This document shows positions 33,973 through 42,805 of a DNA stretch of 64,000 nt, in pieces; the first letter of the stretch is position 1; each line of letters opens with the position of its first letter. The translations under genes and the position numbers were made by a program. The stretch lies in contig CAIRLC010000019.1 in assembly GCA_903879335.1 (NCBI GenBank), positions 228,331 through 292,330 of the forward strand. The letters are read 5' to 3'. The notes under the pieces are model-generated. The model was given only the letters and a program-made list of their open reading frames with translations. It searched no databases and had not been told where the DNA came from. Source of the DNA: an uncultured Pseudomonadota bacterium (GTDB taxonomy: Bacteria; Pseudomonadota; Gammaproteobacteria; Steroidobacterales; Steroidobacteraceae).

Positions 33973-35443
33973 TCAAGGCACGACGAGCTCCCGCGCCATT
34001 GTGTTTGATCAAACCGGCGCCATCACCGCCATGGCCCAGCAGGAGTTCGGCCAACACTTCCCGGCGCCAGGCTGGGTTGAACACAACGCTGAGGAAATCT
34101 GGGCGACCCAGCAGGCGACGCTGCACGCGGTGCTCGCCCAAGCGGGTATCAGCGCTGCCGAGCTTGCCGCAATCGGTATCACCAACCAGCGCGAAACCAC
34201 AGTGCTCTGGGAGCGGTCCAGTGGGCGACCAGTAGCCCCAGCGATCGTCTGGCAGGATCGTCGCACAGCCGACCGCTGTGCTGAACTGCGCGCCGGCGGC
34301 CATGAGGCGACCGTGCGCGCCATCACAGGATTGACGCTGGACCCTTATTTCTCGGGCACCAAGCTGGCGTGGTTGTTGGATCACGTGCCGGATGGACGCG
34401 CACGCGCGGCGCGTGGCGAGTTATTGTTTGGGACCATCGACAGCTGGTTGGTCTGGAATCTGACTGGCGGCAGCGCTCACATCACCGACGCGAGCAACGC
34501 CAGTCGCACCCTTTTGATGGACCTTACTCGCGGCGAATGGTCGCAGACCATGCTTGAGCTGCTGGACATCCCTGCCGCCTGTCTGCCGCGCATCGTGCCC
34601 TCCTCGGTCACGGCCAATGACGCGCCACATGCCGACATCGGCTCGAGCCGCATTCCCATCACGGGTATCGCCGGCGACCAGCAGGCGGCGCTCTTCGGAC
34701 AGGCCTGCTTCGAGCCGGGAATGGCGAAAAACACCTACGGCACAGGCTGTTTCATGTTGATGAACACCGGCCTGAGTCCTCAACGCTCTCATCACCACCT
34801 GTTGTCGACACTGGCTTGGGACCGTGAGGGACGCCACTACGCTTTGGAAGGCAGCGTCTTCGTTGGCGGGGCCGTTGTGCAGTGGCTGCGCGACGGACTC
34901 GGGATCATTGACTCGTCGCACGAAGTTGAGCCGCTTGCGGCGAGCGTGCCGGATACAGGAGACGTCTACTTCGTGCCGGCTTTCACGGGATTAGGGACTC
35001 CGCACTGGGACCCGCATGCGCGCGGGACAATCGTCGGTCTCACGCGCGGCACCACCGCTGCGCATCTGGCACGGGCCGCACTCGAATCGATCGCTTTCCA
35101 GAGCGCGGACGTGCTCACCGCCATGCAGGCAGATGCGGCTCATCCCTTGGTCGAGTTACGCGTCGATGGCGGCGCGACTGCGAATGATTTGCTGATGCAA
35201 TTTCAGGCTGACCTGCTCGGGGTTGATGTGGTGCGCCCCGCTGTCAGTGAAACGACAGCCTTGGGCGCCGCTTATCTCGCAGGCCTTGGCGTCGGCTATT
35301 GGGGTAGCGAAGCGGAAGTGACGGCCAACTGGCGCGTCGGCCGTCGTTATACGCCAGGGCCAGGTCGCGACGCAGCACAAGCCCGACGGGAGCAGTGGAC
35401 GCGCGCCGTCGAACGCTCGCGCGATTGGGTCCAGTCAGGATAG
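33947..35443 (+). CDS. glpK: Glycerol kinase
   Basis: A 498-residue FGGY carbohydrate kinase of normal GlpK length. The N-terminus [16 protein letters not shown] is the phosphate-binding motif, followed by N-Q-R-E-T near residue 81 and W-Q-D-R-R near 102; the C-terminal block has G-G-A-T-A-N near 410. It phosphorylates glycerol with ATP. ATG 33947 has CGGAGA upstream and lies inside the glpD end. Together with GlpD it converts glycerol to dihydroxyacetone phosphate. Confidence 0.95.
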   Translation: MSRYVLALDQGTTSSRAIVFDQTGAITAMAQQEFGQHFPAPGWVEHNAEEIWATQQATLHAVLAQAGISAAELAAIGITNQRETTVLWERSSGRPVAPAIVWQDRRTADRCAELRAGGHEATVRAITGLTLDPYFSGTKLAWLLDHVPDGRARAARGELLFGTIDSWLVWNLTGGSAHITDASNASRTLLMDLTRGEWSQTMLELLDIPAACLPRIVPSSVTANDAPHADIGSSRIPITGIAGDQQAALFGQACFEPGMAKNTYGTGCFMLMNTGLSPQRSHHHLLSTLAWDREGRHYALEGSVFVGGAVVQWLRDGLGIIDSSHEVEPLAASVPDTGDVYFVPAFTGLGTPHWDPHARGTIVGLTRGTTAAHLARAALESIAFQSADVLTAMQADAAHPLVELRVDGGATANDLLMQFQADLLGVDVVRPAVSETTALGAAYLAGLGVGYWGSEAEVTANWRVGRRYTPGPGRDAAQARREQWTRAVERSRDWVQSG

Positions 35444-35444
35444 A

Positions 35445-35921
35445 TCAACGCGACTCGTGCGCCTCGTCGTCTTCCGGGTCAGCCCCGAGCAAACGCTCCG
35501 CGAAGCGCTCAACGGTGCGCCCGAACATCAAGATCAATAGCGCAATGGCCAGCAAAGCGCCGGTCAGTGGCCAAAGTCCGAGACCACAAAGCACGGACAG
35601 CCCGGCGACGAACCAAACCGCAGCCGCCGAGGTCAACCCGGTGATGCGGCCGACATCCGTCCGACGCAAGATGACACCGCCGCCCAAAAAGCCCACACCC
35701 GCCATGATGCCTTGGATGACGCGTGACAAGGCCTCGGCGTCGCCGCCGGTGAGCAAAATGCCGATCGTGAGCCCGGCTGTCGACAGCGAGACCAAGCCGT
35801 AGGTCCGCAATCCGGCGCCCTGGTGATGCAGGTTTCGGTTCAGCCCGACCAGGCAGCCTGAGGCGCCCGCAGCCGCGAGACGTAGCAGGATGTCGCCGAA
35901 TTCCAAGGCTTGCGATGTCAT
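35445..35921 (-). CDS. MgtC/SapB family membrane protein
   Basis: A 158-residue protein with four to five membrane segments and the family blocks G-C-L-V-G-L-N-R near residues 20-27, G-L-R-T-Y-G-L-V near 35, G-V-G-F-L-G-G-G near 72 and T-S-A-A-A-V-W near 95. ATG 35921 has GGGGAG upstream at good spacing; a longer in-frame start adds 26 residues without family character. MgtC-like proteins are tied to low-magnesium and acid adaptation through modulation of ATP synthase, but the short SapB-like members such as this one are of unproven function. It converges on glpK with a one-base gap. Confidence 0.85.
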   Translation of the reverse strand: MTSQALEFGDILLRLAAAGASGCLVGLNRNLHHQGAGLRTYGLVSLSTAGLTIGILLTGGDAEALSRVIQGIMAGVGFLGGGVILRRTDVGRITGLTSAAAVWFVAGLSVLCGLGLWPLTGALLAIALLILMFGRTVERFAERLLGADPEDDEAHESR

Positions 35922-36062
35922 GGCATGCTCCCCGGCCGGTGCCGCAAAACCCGTCGCGTGAATGACGGGAAGGTTAAGTTGCTGCAAGGTTTGCACCAAT
36001 CGATCCGAACGGGTGCACCGTTATCTTGCGCCGGTTAGTTTACCGGCCGTGGAGGAACTCGC

Positions 36063-38138
36063 ATGAACATGTCTTTGAGCCCGGTGACCCGTTGGCTTGT
36101 CGGCGTCTGCCTCAGTTGGCTGCTGATCTGCGGCGTGGCAGTCGCAGATCCGGATTTTGACCCCCCGGGTCGGGTGGCCAGAATTAATCTGGCGGAAGGG
36201 CCCGTCTCGGTACAAGCCAGCGGCGCCAACCAATGGACCGATGACGTGGCCAATCGACCGTTAACGAGCGGCGACCGAGTCTGGGCGGACCAGAACGCGC
36301 GCGCTGAATTGCACATTGGCTCGGCAGCCGTTCGCCTCGGCGCAGAAACAGGCATTTCCCTCGGTAACGTCGACGATCAGTCGGTGCGCATCCAACTCAA
36401 CGCAGGCGCGCTGCAATTTCGCGTACGAGCGCTCGGCCCCGATGAAACTTTTGAGATCACCACGCCCTTTGCCACAGTCGCGGTGCTAAGCCCCGGCAGT
36501 TACCGATTAGACGTGACTCCGCGGGGTGATGAATTGCGTGTCGCGGTCCTGCAGGGACAGTTGGCTGTCACGGATAGCTACGGCGCCGCGACGGTCGACG
36601 CCGGTCGCCAGACGCGGTTTCACGGGGCCGTATCGGCCGCTGAACCGGAAAGACTGAGCGGCGCGGATGGTTTGGATCAATGGGCCTTTGAGCGAGATCG
36701 TCGAGAAGACCGGTCGGTTTCCACGCGTTACGTCTCGCGTGATGTCATCGGCTATGAGGATTTAGACGACTACGGAACTTGGCAGGTCGCCGGCGACTAT
36801 GGCCCGATTTGGCGGCCTAATGTCTCAGCCGACTGGAGCCCTTACCGCAACGGCCATTGGATCTGGGTTGCGCCTTGGGGCTGGACTTGGGTCGATGACG
36901 CCCCATGGGGCTTTGCGCCCTTCCACTACGGCCGATGGCTGAATGTGAACGGGGCGTGGTGCTGGGCGCCGGGCCCCCGTCATGGCCGCCCGTACTACGC
37001 ACCCGCATTGGTCGGCTGGGTAGGCGGTTTTAGCGTTGGCGTGTCGGTCGGTGGGCCACCGGTCGCCTGGTTCCCGCTCGGCTGGAATGAGGTGTATGTC
37101 CCCTCATATCGCAGCTCGCGTAACTACGTTCAGAACGTGAACATCACCAACATTAACGTGACGAATGTCGTGATCAACGAGCGTTATGACCGCGCACGGG
37201 GCGGAGAACGTCGCGATGATAAACGCGATTCGGCGCATGAATACCGCAATTACGGCGTCAGCGGTGCCGTGGTCTCCACCACCCGCGGTGCGTTCGCCAC
37301 CGGGCAACCGGTGCACGCCCACCCGGCCGAAGTGCCTCATTTCGAACACCCGCGATTTGACTACGCGGCGCCAAGCGTCGCGCCTACCCCGGCCAGCTTT
37401 GGTCGTCCAGCAGCCATCGCGCCTCGTCATGACATATTCACACGGCCGGTGATGGGACCGGGTAACCCGGCGAGCGCACCGGTGGAAAGCGGACGCCCAG
37501 ATCTCCGCGTTCAACCCGGACGCGTGCCGGACTACAGACCTGCACCCGCCGCCCCCACCGCTGCACCGGCCGTTGAAAACCGAGCTCAGCCACTGCGAAA
37601 CGAATGGCGCCCCAACGCGACGCCGACGACGCCGGACAATCGCGTTCCAACTCCGCGTCCCGAGTGGCGACCCAATCCAGGCGCTAGCGCGCCGGACAGT
37701 GCGCCGGGGGCAACTGTGCCGGCCTATCGGCCGACCCCGAGCGCGAGCCCTGCGGCGCCGCCGGTCGCCCCGGAGAACCGCTATACCCCACCCCGCCCAG
37801 ACTGGCGGCCGAGCGCGCCCCCTGAGCCCACGCCGCAGCCTTCAGCACCGGCGCGTAACGAGTGGCGGCCAACGCCGGAGACTGCACCGGCACCTCCGCC
37901 GCGCCCGGAAAGCAACCGAATGCCAGAGTATCGGCCAGCCCCACCGGCGGCTCGCGATGACGCGCCACGTCCCGTCGAGTGGCACCCGGCGCCCGCGGCG
38001 CCCCCGCCGCCACCTCCACCGGTGATGCGCGAATACCACCCGCCAGCGCCGCCTCCGGCTGCCCCGGCGCCCGCGCCGGCGCCGAGACCAGCGCCACCAC
38101 CACCCGCCAAGGAGGATCGTCGCGACCGGCCGCACTGA
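36063..38138 (+). CDS. FecR-domain / DUF6600 exported protein with proline-rich tail
   Basis: A 691-residue exported protein. A signal peptide spans residues 1-29 (cut near G-V-A-V-A-D). Residues about 35-190 form a FecR-like beta domain (P-V-S-V-Q, D-R-V-W-A-D, F-E-I-T-T-P-F-A-T-V-A-V). Residues about 230-355 are the tryptophan-rich DUF6600 block with repeated W-x-P-Y-R-N-G-H-W and W-G-W-T-W-V-D-D-A-P-W-G segments. From about residue 430 the chain is disordered and proline-rich with repeated E-W-R-P and E-Y-R-P units. It probably acts in the periplasm or envelope; function is unknown. The tail is likely strain-variable. Confidence 0.85.
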   Translation: MNMSLSPVTRWLVGVCLSWLLICGVAVADPDFDPPGRVARINLAEGPVSVQASGANQWTDDVANRPLTSGDRVWADQNARAELHIGSAAVRLGAETGISLGNVDDQSVRIQLNAGALQFRVRALGPDETFEITTPFATVAVLSPGSYRLDVTPRGDELRVAVLQGQLAVTDSYGAATVDAGRQTRFHGAVSAAEPERLSGADGLDQWAFERDRREDRSVSTRYVSRDVIGYEDLDDYGTWQVAGDYGPIWRPNVSADWSPYRNGHWIWVAPWGWTWVDDAPWGFAPFHYGRWLNVNGAWCWAPGPRHGRPYYAPALVGWVGGFSVGVSVGGPPVAWFPLGWNEVYVPSYRSSRNYVQNVNITNINVTNVVINERYDRARGGERRDDKRDSAHEYRNYGVSGAVVSTTRGAFATGQPVHAHPAEVPHFEHPRFDYAAPSVAPTPASFGRPAAIAPRHDIFTRPVMGPGNPASAPVESGRPDLRVQPGRVPDYRPAPAAPTAAPAVENRAQPLRNEWRPNATPTTPDNRVPTPRPEWRPNPGASAPDSAPGATVPAYRPTPSASPAAPPVAPENRYTPPRPDWRPSAPPEPTPQPSAPARNEWRPTPETAPAPPPRPESNRMPEYRPAPPAARDDAPRPVEWHPAPAAPPPPPPPVMREYHPPAPPPAAPAPAPAPRPAPPPPAKEDRRDRPH

Positions 38139-38164
38139 GGCGCATGGGGGAAGAGACTTGCTAT

Positions 38165-38192
38165 CCTGCGGGCGCGGCGCCGCCCGCAGGAG
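38165..38192 (+). promoter_or_regulatory. GC-rich hairpin overlapping the cupin gene's ribosome-binding site
   Basis: CCTGCGGGCG (38165-38174) pairs with CGCCCGCAGG (38181-38190) around a six-base loop. The AGGAG ribosome-binding site (38188-38192), seven bases before the ATG at 38199, uses the last three stem bases. The hairpin could limit translation of the cupin gene or act as a terminator for the preceding gene; no T-run is present. Confidence 0.5.
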
Positions 38193-38198
38193 TTTGCA

Positions 38199-38579
38199 AT
38201 GAAGACGCTGATTGAAACTGTACGCACGCACCACGACCACCGTGGCTCGCTCTTTGAACCGGGCGACGAATCTCACCTGGCAGGCAAGCGCAACCTGCAC
38301 GTGGTCCTGACGCAACCGGGATTCGTGCGTGGAAATCACCGCCACGTGGTCGGGACTGAAATTACCGTCCTGACCGGCCCTGCCCTTGCGCGTTTACGGG
38401 AAGACGGCGTTGATCACGATATCGAGATTCCCGCCGGGGAAACGTGGCGTTTCACGATCCCGCCCGGCGTCACCCATGCGTTTAAAAACACCGGTGACGC
38501 CCTGATGGTGTTGGTGGGCATCAATACCGAGGCGCACGATCCGAACCGGCCGGACGCCGTTCGCGAGGACATTCTCTAG
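38199..38579 (+). CDS. Small cupin-fold protein
   Basis: A 126-residue single-domain cupin. Metal-type motif one is visible as G-N-H-R-H-V-V-G-T-E near residues 45-54 and the second as I-P-P-G-V-T-H-A-F-K-N near 86-96. The layout resembles the sugar-nucleotide isomerase/WxcM-like and capsule-related cupins, but no sugar pathway genes are nearby. The ligand or reaction cannot be named. A GC-rich hairpin precedes it and its TAG stop shares the CTAG sequence with the stop of the gene on the opposite strand. Confidence 0.8.
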   Translation: MKTLIETVRTHHDHRGSLFEPGDESHLAGKRNLHVVLTQPGFVRGNHRHVVGTEITVLTGPALARLREDGVDHDIEIPAGETWRFTIPPGVTHAFKNTGDALMVLVGINTEAHDPNRPDAVREDIL

Positions 38580-38764
38580 CGTTGTGCTGAGCCGCTCTTT
38601 TCACGCGCTGCGACGCGTACGGTCATGCCGATAAACACGGAAATGACGGCCAGCAAGCCGACCATCAGCACGGCCAGCCACCAATGGAAGCGCCAGGCTT
38701 CACGAATCCCGGCAATGACGCCTATCGGTGTTGAGATCAGCAGCAGCGGCTTAGCTATGCGCAT
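38576..38764 (-). CDS. Small two-helix membrane protein
   Basis: A 62-residue hypothetical protein with two hydrophobic segments (about residues 5-20 and 28-48) joined by a charged turn (R-E-A-W-R-F-H-W-W) and a basic C-terminus. I recognise no family. It converges on the cupin gene and overlaps its end by four bases. No good ribosome-binding site precedes ATG 38764, so the start or even the gene is less certain. Confidence 0.5.
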   Translation of the reverse strand: MRIAKPLLLISTPIGVIAGIREAWRFHWWLAVLMVGLLAVISVFIGMTVRVAAREKSGSAQR

Positions 38765-38874
38765 GAGATGAAGTCCAATCGGATCTAGAGAACAATAGTT
38801 TAGCGTCAGTGGTGCCTTAGGCTCACCCTAGGGCTATGATTCGTTGTTATCCCAGCGCGACCCGTGAGGCCCCA

Positions 38875-40242
38875 ATGACCACCCAGACAGCGATCGATGC
38901 CGATGGCCTGAAAGCGCTCATCATTGAACGCGACATTGAGCACATCAAACTCGGCGTCTTTGACGGCGACGCAATCCTGCGCGGCAAATATGTGTCGCGC
39001 GAAAAGTTCTTAAGCTCGCTCAAAAAAGGCCTGGGCTTCTGCGACGTGGTCCTCGGCTGGGACTCTAACGATCAGCTCTTTGATAACGTCAAATACACCG
39101 GCTGGCACACGGCTTATCCGGATGCGCCGATCCGTATTTTGCCGGAGACGACGCGAGAGATCCCCTTCGAGCCACGCACCGCGTTGGTCTTGGGGGAATT
39201 CTCGGGCCGTGCTGAAGCAGTCTGCCCACGCGGCACGCTTCGACGTGTATTGGCGCGCGCCAAAGCGATGGGCTATGACGTCAATGCCTCGGCTGAGTTC
39301 GAGTTCTTCATGTTCGAAGAAACTCCGGATTCAGTACGCGAAAAAGGCTATCGCAATCTCAAACCGATGACGCCGGGCTTCTTTGGCTACTCGGTCCTGC
39401 GTAACTCTGTGCACGCAGAGTTGTATCAGGAAATCTTAGATCTCGCCCGCGACATGCGATTCCCGATCGAGGGCTTACACACTGAGACTGGCCCGGGCGT
39501 ACTGGAAGCGGCCCTGGCCTATACCGACGCCTTGGAAGCCGCCGACCGTGCCGCCCTTTTTAAGACTTTTATGAAGGTACTGGCGCAGCGACATGGCCTC
39601 ATGGCGACGTTCATGGCCAAATGGTCTAACGACTATCCAGGGCAAAGCGGTCATCTGCACGTCTCGTTGAAACGCGAGGACGGCGGCTCGGCATTCCATG
39701 ATGAGAGCAAGCCCGAAGACATGAGCGACGAAATGCGTTGGTTCATTGGCGGGCAGCAAGCACTGATGCCGGACTTGCTGTCGATGGTGGCGTGCACGGT
39801 CAATAGCTATTCCCGACTGGTACCCGGCTTCTGGGCGCCAACCTCGGCGACCTGGGGCGTTGAAAATCGCACCACGGCTTTACGCGTCATTAAAGGCGGA
39901 CCGCATAGCCAGCGGGTCGAATACCGTATCGCTGCGGCTGACATTAACCCCTACATCGCACTAGCAGCCGCCATCGGCTCCGGACTCTGGGGCATTGAGA
40001 ATCGGATTGAGCCGGACGCACCAATCGTCGGTAATGCCTACGATCGCGAGCATCCGAAAAAGCGTCGCCTACCCGGCACGCTGACAGAAGCCGCGGAGCG
40101 GCTGTTGGCCTCAAAGCCTGCACGCGCGCTGTTTGGCGATGAATTTGTTGAACACCATGCAGCGACCCGACAGTGGGAAGAGCGCGAGTTCCGCAAGGCT
40201 ATTACCAGTTGGGAATTGTCCCGATACTTCGAGATCATCTAA
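38875..40242 (+). CDS. Glutamine-synthetase-like gamma-glutamyl-amine ligase
   Basis: A 455-residue protein of the GlnA/GlnT/PuuA family. The catalytic domain shows the metal-binding A-S-A-E-F-E-F-F near residues 141-148, T-E-T-G-P-G-V-L-E near 202-210, the S-G-H-L-H-V-S-L block near 259-266, and R-V-E-Y-R-I-A-A-A-D-I-N-P-Y near 345-358. Family members join glutamate to an amine at the cost of ATP (ethanolamine in Streptomyces GlnA4, isopropylamine in IpuC, putrescine in PuuA). The neighbours, an aldehyde and an alcohol dehydrogenase plus an ethanolamine-permease-like protein, favour an amino alcohol substrate. ATG 38875 follows GAGG at correct spacing. It opens a nine-gene rightward operon. 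Confidence 0.88.
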   Translation: MTTQTAIDADGLKALIIERDIEHIKLGVFDGDAILRGKYVSREKFLSSLKKGLGFCDVVLGWDSNDQLFDNVKYTGWHTAYPDAPIRILPETTREIPFEPRTALVLGEFSGRAEAVCPRGTLRRVLARAKAMGYDVNASAEFEFFMFEETPDSVREKGYRNLKPMTPGFFGYSVLRNSVHAELYQEILDLARDMRFPIEGLHTETGPGVLEAALAYTDALEAADRAALFKTFMKVLAQRHGLMATFMAKWSNDYPGQSGHLHVSLKREDGGSAFHDESKPEDMSDEMRWFIGGQQALMPDLLSMVACTVNSYSRLVPGFWAPTSATWGVENRTTALRVIKGGPHSQRVEYRIAAADINPYIALAAAIGSGLWGIENRIEPDAPIVGNAYDREHPKKRRLPGTLTEAAERLLASKPARALFGDEFVEHHAATRQWEEREFRKAITSWELSRYFEII

Positions 40243-40250
40243 GAGCACTC

Positions 40251-41642
40251 ATGACCGCGATGCAAAGAACTATTACCCCAGTCGACGGCACCGTCTACGT
40301 GGAGCGTCCGCTCGCGAAGGGAGCGGATATCGATCAGGCCCTCTCGGCCGCAGTGCTCGCGCAGCGTGCGTGGGCCAGCACGCCACTGACCGATCGCGTC
40401 CAATTGCTCAGCCGGGCCGTGGATGCTTTTGTCGCTGAGGCAGCAACGATTGCCTTGGAAATCAGCTGGCAAATGGGTCGCCCCGTCGCCCATTCGCCAG
40501 GCGAAGTGCGCGGCTTCGAAGAGCGTGCGCGACACATGCTCGCGATTGCTGATGACGCGCTGTCGCCCGTGGTAGCAACGCCTAAAGAGGGCTTCGACCG
40601 CCGTATCAAGCGCGTCCCGCTCGGCATCGTCGCGGTCATCGCACCGTGGAACTACCCATACCTGACGGCGGTCAACGCCGTAATCCCAGCTTTGGCAGCC
40701 GGCAATGCCGTCGTGCTGAAGCATTCGCACCAGACACCGTTATGCGCTGAGCGCTTCGCGGCTGCTTTTGAAGCAGCGGGTCTGCCGCGCGGGGTATTTA
40801 CGCACTTACACCTGTCGCATGCTGACGCATCGACATTAATGGCCGACCCAAGAGTTGCCCATGTTTGCTTTACAGGGTCTGTCGACGGTGGACGTGCCGT
40901 AGTCGCGGCCACCGCGCGTGGCTTTGCGACCGCCGGACTTGAATTGGGTGGAAAGGATCCGGCCTACGTTCGGGCCGACGCCAAGCTCGAGCATGCGATC
41001 GATTCGCTGGCGGATGGCGCCTTTTTCAATGCGGGCCAGTCCTGCTGTGGCATTAAGCGTATCTATGTCGCGGATGGGCTGTACGACGCCTTCGTCGAGG
41101 GCGTCGTGGCGTTTGCCCACGCCTATCGTCTCGGCTCTCCCATTGATACGGAGACGACCTTAGGCCCTATGGTGCGCGCGTCAGCGGCAGAATGGATCCG
41201 CGGTCAAGTCAACGCGGCTACTCGTCGCGGCGCGCGCCAACTCGTGGACCAGTCAAGATTCAGTGCCAGCCAGTCGGGCTCAGCTTACCTAGCGCCACAG
41301 GTGCTGGTCGACGTCGACCACAGCATGCCCTTCATGCGCGAGGAAAGTTTCGGTCCTGCCGTCGGTATTATGCGAGTGACGTCCGATGAAGAAGCGATTC
41401 GTCTCATGAATGACAGCGACTTCGGATTGACTGCTGCGGTGTACTCCAGCGATGCGGAGGCCGCCGAAGGGATTGGCGATGCACTCGACACCGGCACCGT
41501 ATTCTTGAACCGCTGCGACTATCTCGACCCCGCGCTTGCTTGGACCGGCGTGAAGCATTCGGGGCGCGGCTGCACACTGTCCCGCGTTGGTTACGAACAA
41601 CTCACACGACCTAAGTCATTCAACCGCAGGATTGCGCTATGA
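40251..41642 (+). CDS. NAD(P)-dependent aldehyde dehydrogenase
   Basis: A 463-residue aldehyde dehydrogenase. The general base is E231 in G-L-E-L-G-G-K-D and the nucleophile C265 in N-A-G-Q-S-C-C; the cofactor-binding A-P-W-N-Y-P-Y and C-F-T-G-S-V-D-G-G segments are near residues 131 and 206. It begins eight bases after the ligase gene and overlaps the alcohol dehydrogenase gene by four bases. The most economical role is oxidation of a gamma-glutamyl-amino-aldehyde to the acid. It is the only aldehyde dehydrogenase in the island, so it may also do PuuC's job for the leftward polyamine operon. Confidence 0.9.
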   Translation: MTAMQRTITPVDGTVYVERPLAKGADIDQALSAAVLAQRAWASTPLTDRVQLLSRAVDAFVAEAATIALEISWQMGRPVAHSPGEVRGFEERARHMLAIADDALSPVVATPKEGFDRRIKRVPLGIVAVIAPWNYPYLTAVNAVIPALAAGNAVVLKHSHQTPLCAERFAAAFEAAGLPRGVFTHLHLSHADASTLMADPRVAHVCFTGSVDGGRAVVAATARGFATAGLELGGKDPAYVRADAKLEHAIDSLADGAFFNAGQSCCGIKRIYVADGLYDAFVEGVVAFAHAYRLGSPIDTETTLGPMVRASAAEWIRGQVNAATRRGARQLVDQSRFSASQSGSAYLAPQVLVDVDHSMPFMREESFGPAVGIMRVTSDEEAIRLMNDSDFGLTAAVYSSDAEAAEGIGDALDTGTVFLNRCDYLDPALAWTGVKHSGRGCTLSRVGYEQLTRPKSFNRRIAL

Positions 41643-42802
41643 CGAATATCCGAGGCAACTGGAATTATCCGACCACAGTGTGGGCAGGCCCAGGGCGCTT
41701 AGATGAAGTCAGTGCTGCCTGTGCGCGCGCAGGCATCCATAAGCCGCTGATCGTGACAGACGCAGGCTTGGCGAACCATGCGATGACCGCGCGCTGCAGC
41801 TCCCTTTTGAATGGCGCGGCAGTATTTTCTGACGTGGCAGGCAATCCCTCCGCAGCCCACGTCGAACGAGGTCTTGCCGCCTACCGATCGGGCGGCCATG
41901 ACGGCGTCGTTGCGCTCGGCGGCGGCGCAGCGCTAGATACCGGTAAAGTTGTCGCGTTTATGGCAGGGCAATCTAGGCCGCTATGGGATTTTGAGGACAT
42001 CGGTGACTGGTGGACTCGTGCAGATCCCGCGGGCATCGCGCCGATCGTGGCGATTCCGACGACTGCCGGTACGGGATCCGAGGTTGGTCGAGCCGGTGTG
42101 ATCCTCAACGAGGAGACCCACCAGAAGAAAATCATTTTTCATCCGTTAATGCTGCCTAAGATCGTCATTCTCGATCCAGAACTGACGGTGGGCCTGCCTC
42201 GGCACGTCACCGCGGCAACGGGCATCGATGCGTTCGTGCACTGCTTCGAAGCTTATTGCGCGCCCGGCTTCCATCCGATGGCGGAAGGCATCGCGCTGGA
42301 AGGCATGCGACTCGTTGCGGAATACTTACCGCGAGCCTGCGCCGATGGCCAAGACCTCGAAGCCCGTGCACAAATGTTGGCAGCAGCCTCGATGGGCGCA
42401 ACGGCCTTTCAGAAAGGTTTGGGCGGCGTGCACGCGATCGCGCATCCGGTAGGCTCCTGGTTCAATACGCACCACGGGCTCACCAATGCGGTCATCCTGC
42501 CGTACGTGATGTGCCACAACCGTGATGCGATCAGTGATCGCTGTGCGCGCATTGCCCGGGTGTTGGGGCTTCAGGATGCCAGCTTTGAGGGTTTGCTCGC
42601 CTGGGTGCTGGCACTGCGAACTCAGCTGGACATCCCACACACCTTGGCCGGGATTGGCGTCGATGACCATAACGCGGCGGTGATTGGCCATGAAGCAGCA
42701 TTGGATCCCTCGGCAGGCGGCAATCCGATTGCCATTGATGCCGCAGGGTACGAGGCGATTTTCCGCGCAGCAGTCGCGGGGCAGTTACCCGGAGCGGCCT
42801 GA
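41639..42802 (+). CDS. Iron-containing alcohol dehydrogenase
   Basis: A 387-residue group III alcohol dehydrogenase. The NAD region has A-L-G-G-G-A-A-L-D-T-G-K near residues 92-103 and P-T-T-A-G-T-G-S-E-V near 140-149. The metal-binding region is seen in T-G-I-D-A-F-V-H-C-F-E-A-Y and G-V-H-A-I-A-H-P-V-G, with a further histidine in N-T-H-H-G. Its ATG lies in an ATGA overlap with the aldehyde dehydrogenase stop. In context it would oxidise the hydroxyl of a gamma-glutamyl amino alcohol to the aldehyde used by its neighbour. Confidence 0.92.
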   Translation: MTNIRGNWNYPTTVWAGPGRLDEVSAACARAGIHKPLIVTDAGLANHAMTARCSSLLNGAAVFSDVAGNPSAAHVERGLAAYRSGGHDGVVALGGGAALDTGKVVAFMAGQSRPLWDFEDIGDWWTRADPAGIAPIVAIPTTAGTGSEVGRAGVILNEETHQKKIIFHPLMLPKIVILDPELTVGLPRHVTAATGIDAFVHCFEAYCAPGFHPMAEGIALEGMRLVAEYLPRACADGQDLEARAQMLAAASMGATAFQKGLGGVHAIAHPVGSWFNTHHGLTNAVILPYVMCHNRDAISDRCARIARVLGLQDASFEGLLAWVLALRTQLDIPHTLAGIGVDDHNAAVIGHEAALDPSAGGNPIAIDAAGYEAIFRAAVAGQLPGAA

Positions 42803-42805
42803 CCC

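Noticed and set aside
37684..38345. Several long open frames on the minus strand
   Set aside because: They are mirror images of the proline-rich tail of the DUF6600 protein and the cupin gene, with arginine/glycine-biased translations and no family features.
38875..40242. Housekeeping glutamine synthetase GlnA
   Set aside because: The operon with dehydrogenases, amidotransferase and amine permease, and the presence of a second similar ligase, fit gamma-glutamyl-amine ligases better than ammonia assimilation.
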